Shown here one piece after another: positions 56,257 to 64,000 of a stretch of 64,000 nt of DNA. The notes beneath the pieces are model-generated. The model was not told the DNA's origin. It saw only the letters and a list, made by a program, of their open reading frames with translations, and made no database searches. The stretch comes from Desmodus rotundus (taxonomy: Eukaryota > Chordata > Mammalia > Chiroptera > Phyllostomidae), in contig NC_071391.1 in assembly GCF_022682495.2 (NCBI RefSeq), forward strand, positions 83,476,154-83,540,153, given 5' to 3'. Position 1 is the first letter of the stretch. Every line of letters starts with the position of its first letter. Position numbers and translations under genes: made by a program.

Positions 56257-57924
56257 GACTTTTGTTCTAATTTTGCCTCTAATTGTGGCTTTCATTCTCT
56301 TCGTCTTTTCATAATCCTTGCTATCGCTTCGTATCTTGAGTCCTGTTTTACATCTAGACCCTTAGATGTAAGAACCCAAGTAATATTCTGTCTTCTCTTT
56401 GTAGAAAGACAAAGAAATATGCATTATAAAATAATTTCTGTCAAAATTGACTAGATTAAAATACTACAATTTTGCTCCATAAAAGAGTAAGCTCCAGTCA
56501 ATGGATACATGAGGTGACACTGGACATCCCTGTACTGTGACTTGTACATGGCATGTTCTCAACCCACACTAGGGAGCAGAAATCTAGAGTCGAGTAACTG
56601 AGCACTAACCTATCTACTACTCTGTGCTCAGTGCTGCACTGGGTGCTGCAGAGCAGGTAGAAGATGTAACACAAAGAGGCAAAGTCAACATCAAGCCAGG
56701 AATCAGCATGAAATCCCTGCCACAATCACTGTTAGTTAGTAGTGATTGGGCAAGCTATGGAGTGAAACAATTTCTGTCCTAAACACAGTCTGTTGACTTC
56801 AAAATGTGTCCCAACTGCATTGTGGAATATCTAGACGAATTCTCACAACATTCTCTGATTTCATTAGCCTTCATCTCTGTGAAATAAGGATGAAGTTTCT
56901 AGCTGCCTTAGGTATCTGAGAAGGCAAAATTCAAATTCCCTGACATAACAAAAATGGACTTTGTTTTATGCAAAAACACAAAGCCTGCCCCTGCACAGTC
57001 GTGATGTGGTATATCCCCAAGGGGGGTTTCTAGGTGTGTTTATTCAATTTTATTTGCTTATCTGTGGTTCAGTTTTCATGGGTTTTACTTACTTTTTGTC
57101 TGAGATACACCTTAATGAAAAGTAGCAACCCACTTGGAAGGTTTATAAGATGCTCAAGTAATGGGAATTAGAAGCCATTATCTCTTGTGGAGGCAGCAAC
57201 TACTTGTCTGAATTGAATTGATTTTGGTGATACATATTATAATGGAACACATTACTAATGAAGTGCTGAATTACTGGAAACACCCCACTTACTTATTAAA
57301 CACTTTGGTTAATTAGACTGGGGAAAATAAAAGGTTGAAGCATATTTTAATACCTCTTCGGAGGCCAGGTCAGAAACGAACAGTTGTGTGAATCCAAAGG
57401 GATCCTTTCAGAAATAGGCTTTAAACTACCTGTGAGAAGCACTCCAGGGAGGAGCTTCTGACCTTCCAGGTTCAACTCAGAACTTGGATGCATTTTAGAC
57501 AGATATGCTTCTCTGTCTAAACTAGGTGGTTACTGGCCAATAATACAAAGTCAGGAGCTGTTTGTTTTTAATGAAAATGAAAAGTGCAGCTGGAAATAAA
57601 AGAAAATGGAGCTGGGGTAAAATATGGGCACTAGGGAAATGTTTAACAATATCTATTTTGAAAACTCCTGCTTTTTAGAGCATGACACGGCTGAGAGTCA
57701 AGGATGTTTTAGAGTTCTCCATTCTCCCCCATATTCTCCACTTTGTAACTTGATTTTGATAGCTGGCTTCCTGTCCTGTTACGTGTGTCCTGGCCCATCT
57801 TATGGTAATCAGCCTGTGCTTCTGGTTTCTTAGACCTGGACTCTGACTTCATCTGACTGCTATCCTTTCTTCAGGGATCAACTTTCTACCTCTCAAATCC
57901 CAGCTTATAATAGGAGCCTGCAAT
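56257..57924. other. Unassigned sequence, no gene seen
   Basis: A weak antisense L2 segment may lie at 56600-56680 (gagcactaacctatctacta). The rest is AT-rich without repeats I can name and without exon candidates. Confidence 0.45.
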
Positions 57925-58432
57925 GAATAATTTTATGGGCCACGGGATGCCCAAATATCTGGTTCAATGTTATTTCTGGGTGTGTCTGTGAAAGCGTTTC
58001 TGGAAGAGACTAGCATTTGAATTGGTGAACTGAGTAAAGCAGATGGCTCTCCCCAATGTGGGTGGGCATCGTCCAGTCCACCAAGGACCTACACAGAACC
58101 AAAGGGCAGAGGAAGGTTGAATTCCCTCTCTGACCGTTTGGTCTGGACAACAACCTTCTCCTGCCTTTGGTGTTCCTGGTTCTCATGCTTACAGACTGGG
58201 ACTGGAATCTATACCAATTGGCTCTCCAAGCCTCAGGCCTTCTAAACACACCACTCACTTTTCTGGAACTCCAACTTTCAAATGGCACACATAGTAGGAC
58301 TTCTCAGCTTCCATAATTGAGTTAGCCAATACCTGATAATAAACCTCTTATAGATATGGATATAGACATGGATACAGATACAGATGTGCTATTGGTTCCA
58401 TTTTCCTGGAGAACTCTGACTAATACAGAGCT
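57925..58432 (+). repeat. LTR-like interspersed repeat, family unsure
   Basis: gggtgtgtctgtgaaagcgt, gaactgagtaaagcagatgg, caatgtgggtgggcatcgtc-cagtcc, ggacttctcagcttccataa-ttgagttagccaatacctga-taataaacctc, a (GATATG)n-like run (58350-58388) and ttttcctggagaactctgac-taatac are a common mammalian repeat. I recognise the pattern but not the exact family. Confidence 0.6.
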
Positions 58433-58767
58433 CTATGCCTCCTGATAAGTATATCCGATGCCACCTCATTGAATCATTATCCTCCTGGATTTCTGAGTGT
58501 TGTCTGCTCCTGGGTTCTTTGTAGTGGTTCTGTGCTCCCCAGCCAAGGCTCTTCTGTCTCTTCCAATGCCTGCCACAAACACTGACAACCTAGAGTGCAG
58601 ATTACACTGGTCAGTGTAGACCCTCTCCAGGTGCCAGGTTTTGTCTGGTGGATTATGTCCACTTTAATAATAGTGGTTGGGTCTGTCCACTGCCCTACAC
58701 CCACCCAAACTCACTACCCCACCCCATCAGAGAGTTAAATTTCAGGCCTCATCCATTGTGTGGTAAA
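58433..58767. other. Spacer, no gene seen
   Basis: Nothing recognised. Confidence 0.45.
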
Positions 58768-58875
58768 GGGACAATAGTCCAGAGTCAGGCAATCAGAGTT
58801 CCAGCCCAAAACCTGCGACTGACTCTGTGACTAGGGAAATCCACTTCCCCCTCCTGAACCTCAGTTTTCTCATTC
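58768..58875 (+). repeat. MIR fragment
   Basis: gcgactgactctgtgactag-ggaaatccacttccccctcc-tgaacctcagttttctcatt is the MIR 3' half. Confidence 0.65.
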
Positions 58876-58879
58876 ATTT

Positions 58880-60135
58880 TCTAATTGTATTTATCCACTA
58901 TGTATCAGAAATTCAAAAGATAAAAAAGCAAGGTCCTTGCTCTCAAGGAGCTTGTTCTAGCTGGAGAATGAGTCTTGTAAATAAACAATTACAAAATTGT
59001 AGGATAAGTGCAAAGACATGGTCAAACTATTATGAAAATACTGAGAAGAGCAATTAAAGTGTCTGAGGGAGACCTAGGAAAAGTGTGCAGAGGAGGAGAT
59101 ATTTGAACAATCTTCAGGGATATGTTGGTACTTAACAGAGAGTCAAGAGCCTTCAAGGTAGAAGTGATAATATATGCAAAGGTGAGGGGGTGAGAATTGC
59201 ATGTAAGATACCAGAAACTGAAAATGACTTGGAGTGACTATGAGGATGTACAAGTGGCTGGCAATGAGTTCAGAACATAAAGAAGAGCTAAATAATGGTG
59301 GGCCTTTCAGGTGAGGCTGAGAAGGTTGCATGTTATCCTAGAGGCAGGAAAGTTGCCAGATCAGATCAGTATATGTAGCATAACTCCGACCCGCATATGA
59401 AGAATGGGTTAGAGGAGTAGGAAGTAGAAGCAGGGAGGTCCATGAGCAGGCTATTGCAATAGGGCAGGTACAAGGTCTAAGGGCAGATCTAAGATATAGA
59501 AGGCAACGGCAGTGCAGTGGGCAGACTCAAAGATTCATAGAATAAAGAAGTGGAAGAACTTGGTAATTAATTAGATATGGGGTGCATGGGAGAAGCAGAT
59601 GTCAGGTCACCCCCAAAGATTCTGATTTGGATACACTGATAGAGATACAAGGACTCTGAGGGAAAGATTGATTTTTGTTTTGGACCAGTCATGTTTGAGG
59701 TGCCTCAGAGGCAGCCAGGTGAAGATGCCATGGCAGTAAAACACCACTCTGAAGCTAGGAAGTCTGAGTTAGTGACATACCCCTGAGAGGCATCCATAGA
59801 GGTGATGGTGATGTCACAGGACTGATGAGATCAGAATGCACACAGTGAAAAGGAAAGCTGCATTTAAAGATCTGGTGAACAAACTAGTAAGACACTGAGC
59901 AGGAGCTGTCCAGAAAGTGGGAGAACCAGAAAAATGGGGCACCAAAGCCAGCGGGACAGAATTTACCAAAGGAGCTGCAGGCAGCATCCAAGGGGGAAAA
60001 TGCAAGTACTAAATGGGAAAGCATTCGTTGTTTTTGGCAATTGGAGGGTTATTGATGACTTTGCAATGAGTGGTTTCCAGGAGTGTTATATACAAGATGG
60101 ATCACAGAAAGATGAGGGAGAAAGAGAGGGAATAT
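58880..60135 (-). repeat. Long L2 LINE copy
   Basis: gtccttgctctcaaggagct, agagccttcaaggtagaagt, ggcctttcaggtgaggctga, gaggtccatgagcaggctat-tgcaata, ttggaccagtcatgtttgag-gtgcctcagaggcagcc are antisense L2 in order over about 1.2 kb. Confidence 0.7.
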
Positions 60136-61805
60136 AAGATGATTTTCGACATATTTGGCAAAGAAGGGAAAGTGAAAGCTGAGGAGGTGACTGCAGAACA
60201 AAGTGGTAGGAGACTTTTTACTTCAAGTGGAAGAGATTAAGCCTGTGTACAATGAGGAAATTGGACAAAAAGATCTTCAAGGTTCCTTCTAACTCTGTCC
60301 TTTGGTTCTAAGGACTCTGCTTAAGAACAGAGTGAAACAGTCTCCTGCTGCTGGAGGACTTACAGTACAACGTGAAATAAGAACTGGAAAAGTTACTTGA
60401 CATGGTTCCTGCCTGCCTGCTTCTCTCTCCCTTCCCCAAGCCAGGGCATTCTGATGAGCTCTGAGCACCAGTGGCACCTTGGGAGCACTCACCAGACTCT
60501 GAAGTCATCTATCTAGGCCACCCAGAATTTGCAAGTTATATTTCCATCCCATTAGCCTCTCTTCCAGCATTTACAAACCGAGGTTTCCCTGATCTCAGAG
60601 TCATCCAGAGGATTGCTTGGTGTTTATTCCAAGGTCCTGAAAGCAAGAGAAATCATGACCAGAGCCAAACGAGAAGCAAATGGGAAAGAGTATGGGTGAG
60701 AGAGGGAACAAGAGATGGTTCGTGCAGAAGTTTCCTGTCTCAGGAGTTTCCACCAGATCTTACATTAGTTATCTCTGTGGCTTTTTTCTCTCTGCTTGAT
60801 TTAATATTCTCAAGGGAAAACTGAATTGAACAGGAGCAACACAAGACTTAAGCACTCAATCTATTTTAATCCTTGAGCAACATATTTCTGAAATAATTTT
60901 TTGAAAGCATTTAGACTTTCAGGAGGAAGAATGTTATCATCAGTGAATTACTATTTATTGAGGCTTTAATAAATGTTTGGTTTTTTGCTGGCAGGCTGCT
61001 TTTTGTAGTCCATTAATGTGAAGATTATCTTAGGAAGAAGACACGCACCAAGTCTGGTTTTCAGCCTGGGAAGAAACAAGGAAAAACATCCACATGATGG
61101 GTTTTAATCTCACCTGCCGAGCTGATTTTTGCTACTTAATGATATATTTTGGAAATGTATGTGACACCAAAGTTCATCTGTAAATAAAGCTCAGAGCCAC
61201 AGGAATGAGAATCACAAATTAGATTCACTTGCTACACTGGGTAGCAGGAAATTTCCAATGTTCATTCAATTTGTGACACAAAGAAGCAAGCAGTGATTCT
61301 AGAACCTGCCTTCTGGGGAGGAGAGCTGGAGGAGGGCTCAGTCCCTTTTGTGTTTCCTCTGTGAGGTCATGTGAAGAAAGTTGGCTGAGAGTTTTTTCTT
61401 TATTATTGTTGCTGATGACACAATTGCTACATTATACTGGAGTCTTTTGAAAAGCCTGTGTACAGCTCAGTTGCCTGATTCCCATTGTGCTTGGATGGAA
61501 CGCCGTGGAGCCGTGAACACAGGACTCTCTCCAGAGGCATGAGTGGGAGAGGGGTAGCTGTCTTCCGAATTTTTAGAGAAGATGCCAACATCTGCACAGG
61601 CAACACAGAATTCCCAGGGGCCTTATTTTTTTAATGCAAACAATTAACCTCTTGAAAACTTGGCTTCTGAAATCATATAATGCTCATAAGCTGGGAAATA
61701 GTGATCTGGGAATTTTGTTTCCTATAATGTTTCTGATGCTGTAAAAAAGAAGGTGAGGATGTTAGGCCCACAATAGAGCTCCCATTAGTCTAAAACTTGA
61801 TGTTA
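60136..61805. other. Mostly unassigned; no gene seen
   Basis: 60136-60840 shows nothing recognised. 60900-61500 lacks repeats and looks like unique AT-rich sequence. No exon supported on either strand. Confidence 0.4.
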
Positions 61806-61945
61806 TGGACAGAGAACATAGGCTTCCAAGACAAAAAGGTCTGAATTGAAATCTTGCCCAAGACTCTGACTAGCTGTGTTATAATCTCCCTGGCTCAGTT
61901 TACCCACTATGAAATGGGGGATACTAAGGCATATCTTACAGGAGA
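61806..61945 (+). repeat. MIR fragment
   Basis: gaacataggcttccaagaca, actctgactagctgtgttat and cagtttacccactatgaaat-gggggatac follow MIR. Confidence 0.7.
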
Positions 61946-61959
61946 GCAAAAAAGATGAC

Positions 61960-62060
61960 ATAAAACAGTTCAAATGAATTTTCATTAAAAGGTATTTGCT
62001 GAGCACCTAGCTGTGCACCAGGCCCTGCTCCTGATACATAGGCTACAGCAAGGAGCCACA
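61960..62060 (-). repeat. L2 fragment
   Basis: ggtatttgctgagcacctag-ctgtgcaccaggccctgctc-ctgatacataggctacagc is antisense L2. Confidence 0.65.
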
Positions 62061-62558
62061 CTGGAACACAGAGACAACACATGCCAAGTGCCCAGTGCAG
62101 CGCCCAATCACCTCCCATCAGGTTAACGTTTTGCTTCTAGAAAGTAATAAATACATTCATTATACCCCCAAATTAGGCTCAACCATCAAAATTTATTGAA
62201 AGCAGTAGAGCTATAAAAATGTACCAAGCCTGCGACACCTTAAAGGGGTCTCTAATCTTTCCTCCTGGTCTAGGACTGACTGTCTCCAGGATGCATTGCC
62301 CTGGGCTGAAGGATGGGCTGCAATGTTAGAGCCTATGGCTTATAGGCAGTGCTGCCCCTAGGGCTTAATGAGTCCATGTGTTTAGGACTCCACTGTTAAG
62401 GGAGCTAAGCATTGTCAATAACAAAGGAGTAATTTTCAATGGAGGCCATCCTCTAAAGGGAAAAAGTAGCCTCAACACCTGCTCATACCACTATAGCAAT
62501 CAGTACTGGCATCCTCAGTACCACTGAGTCACAATCCTGGGATTGCTCCCTCATATTA
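62061..62558. other. Spacer, no gene seen
   Basis: Nothing recognised. Confidence 0.45.
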
Positions 62559-62582
62559 CACACACACACACGCACACACAAT
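62559..62582. repeat. (CA)n microsatellite
   Basis: CA repeat with one G interruption (acacacgcacac). Confidence 0.9.
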
Positions 62583-62672
62583 ACTCATTGTGTTTATGTC
62601 CCAAGCACTGTATCCCAGGGATACAACAATCCCACAAACACAGTTCCTCACACTTGATGACTTTGATCTAGA

Positions 62673-62899
62673 ATGGGAGTTGGCCAACTTTGTAAAGGGC
62701 CAGGTAGGAAATGTTTTAGGCTTTGTGAGCTACAGTTTCTGTTTCAGTTACTCAACTCTACCACACAGTGAGAAAAGCAAAACAAAACAAAACACAGCCA
62801 TAGAAAATGTGTACATGGTTGCATATGGCTGTCTTCCAATAAAACTCTCTTTACAAAACCAGGCAGCAGGCCAGATCTGGCCATAGTGTGTTGACCCCT
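62673..62899 (+). mobile_element. Non-autonomous hAT (Charlie-type) DNA transposon
   Basis: Starts atgggagttggccaacttt and ends gtgtgttgacccct, which are inverted relative to each other. A perfect 8-bp duplication gatctaga flanks it (62665-62672 and 62900-62907), the nTCTAGAn form typical of these elements. Reverse orientation of the 21357-21581 copy. Confidence 0.9.
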
Positions 62900-63059
62900 G
62901 ATCTAGAGGTGTTCACTGACAGGCAACTAGGTGATGTCAACCGGAAAATTGCTATGATAAGCAAAAGACAGACACTTAACCTCACCTGGGGAGTTCATAT
63001 TTAAGAGCTTGTATCTGCAACCAAGGGTAGACATTTCTAGTTTCGTTGCCCTTTTGAAA

Positions 63060-63420
63060 GAGAAGACCCTCTAAGACCACTACTTTCCAGTTCAGGAGGC
63101 TACTGCAAAAGTCCAGGGAGGAGATGATGAGAACCTGAACTTGAACAATGATTTTAGAGATGGAGCAGTGGTAGTAGGTAAAATGGACATGACTTGGTGA
63201 GAGAATATGGGGAAGGAGGGGAGTGAAGGGTATTAAGGATGGATAAGATGTATTCCACTTGGATAGTTGGGCAATTATTTACCTAGATAGGGAATTCAGG
63301 AGGAGCAGGATTTTGAAGTCAGAAGATAGGGGTTTTTTTTGCTTGTGGGAAGCTGAAGTGGTACACCCAACAGGTATGTCCAACAAGTGGTTAAATATAC
63401 CTGAGCCATGAGGCTCTCCC
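63060..63420 (-). repeat. L2 fragment
   Basis: caggaggctactgcaaaagt-ccagggaggagatgatgaga-acctgaa and caggaggagcaggattttga are antisense L2. Confidence 0.7.
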
Positions 63421-63439
63421 CCAAACTATTCATAGAAAT

Positions 63440-63700
63440 AAATATCTGGCTAATCTCCCTATTCCCTGTCTTGTCCCTCTCAAATCATCCCTCATTCAGC
63501 TGCCACAATGTTCCACCTCAAATACCAATCTGACCGTGTAATTCCCCAGCTAAATACTCTTCAATGGTTTTCCATCTTCTATAAGATAAAGTTTCAATTC
63601 CTTAGCTTGACCTGGGAGGCTCACCAAACCTGGCCCCTGCCAACCTGTGCAACCTTATCTGTGAACACTCCCTGCCTCCCCTGAGTTCCTCCAGGAACAA
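63440..63700 (+). repeat. L2 fragment, inverted relative to neighbour
   Basis: gctaaatactcttcaatggt-tttccatcttctataagata-aagtttcaattccttagctt-gacctgggaggctcacc is sense L2 ORF2 end. Confidence 0.75.
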
Positions 63701-64000
63701 TCAGGACCCTGCCCAGGCTAGCGAATCGATGATCCAATGCACATAAGGAATGCTAAGGGGAGGTGGGACTTGGGATGTGGGCACAAGAATTAGAGATGCT
63801 TATCCTTCCTGGTGGCAGGAACAGGGTCTCAGGTTCAGCCCAGAAGTTATCAGCAAGATTCCAAACCTCAGCCTGGCAGTTCTTTAAACTGGTTTTCACA
63901 GTCAGGGCCCTTCACCAACATACTCTGAATCTTTATCTTTTCCAGAATTTGCCACAGAAGGGAGAGCACCTCCCGGATTGAGGCTTCAGACCTGGTGGAT
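63701..64000. other. Window end, no gene seen
   Basis: A 72-codon frame (63763-63981) has no recognised feature. Nothing else supported. Confidence 0.4.

Overview
The window is mammalian nuclear DNA with no convincing host gene. It looks like intergenic or deep intronic sequence from a bat. The main clues are four tRNA-derived SINEs of the VES type (antisense, purine-rich tail then a ccctgac...gaacc body, ending ggccaggg) and L1/half-L1 elements with the matching 3' ends (antisense start ttattgttattcaattacag). The background of MIR, L2, hAT/Charlie-like, Tigger-like and MaLR LTR copies is general to placental mammals. VES SINEs point to microbats in the yangochiropteran sense. The species cannot be read from the sequence, and the repeat family names were assigned by eye, not by a library search.

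1-10,565 is almost entirely LINE-derived and nested. An old L1 on the minus strand (1-1359, 3414-3543) was hit by a half-L1 (HAL1-like) element at 1360-3413. That element keeps an uninterrupted 279-codon ORF1 and a 19-bp target-site duplication. A VES SINE (3544-3760) follows, and beside it a full-length minus-strand L1 (3771-10,554) with 5'UTR, ORF1, ORF2, 3'UTR and short target duplications. This L1 is dead: ORF1 has a late frameshift, ORF2 has at least four frame breaks, and the reverse transcriptase FADD motif reads FAED.

10,566-64,000 is ordinary old mammalian DNA: MIR and L2 fragments on both strands, an 849-bp solo LTR (14,371-15,219) with a 6-bp target duplication, a TA-flanked MITE (22,154-22,396), two hAT non-autonomous copies with nTCTAGAn duplications, L1-in-L1 nesting (27.85-28.99 kb), a broken mariner transposase tail (30.2-30.5 kb) between two pieces of an old L1, several MaLR-type LTRs, and an L1 with a 5' inversion of the twin-priming kind (52.9-54.46 kb). 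Stretches between these show no splice-supported exons, no long conserved open frame and no RNA gene that I can recognise.

The only proteins that ever worked together here are those of retrotransposition: ORF1p (RNA-binding chaperone) and ORF2p (endonuclease and reverse transcriptase) act in cis on L1 RNA and in trans on HAL1 and VES RNAs, which is how most of the insertions arose. I found no new defence, biosynthetic or regulatory system. The better leads are the intact HAL1 ORF1 with a possible 3' transduction, the repeated 5'UTR of the full-length L1, the solo LTR promoter, the mariner remnant, a cluster of three CCAAT boxes, and a local mosaic of inverted repeats near 22.8 kb.
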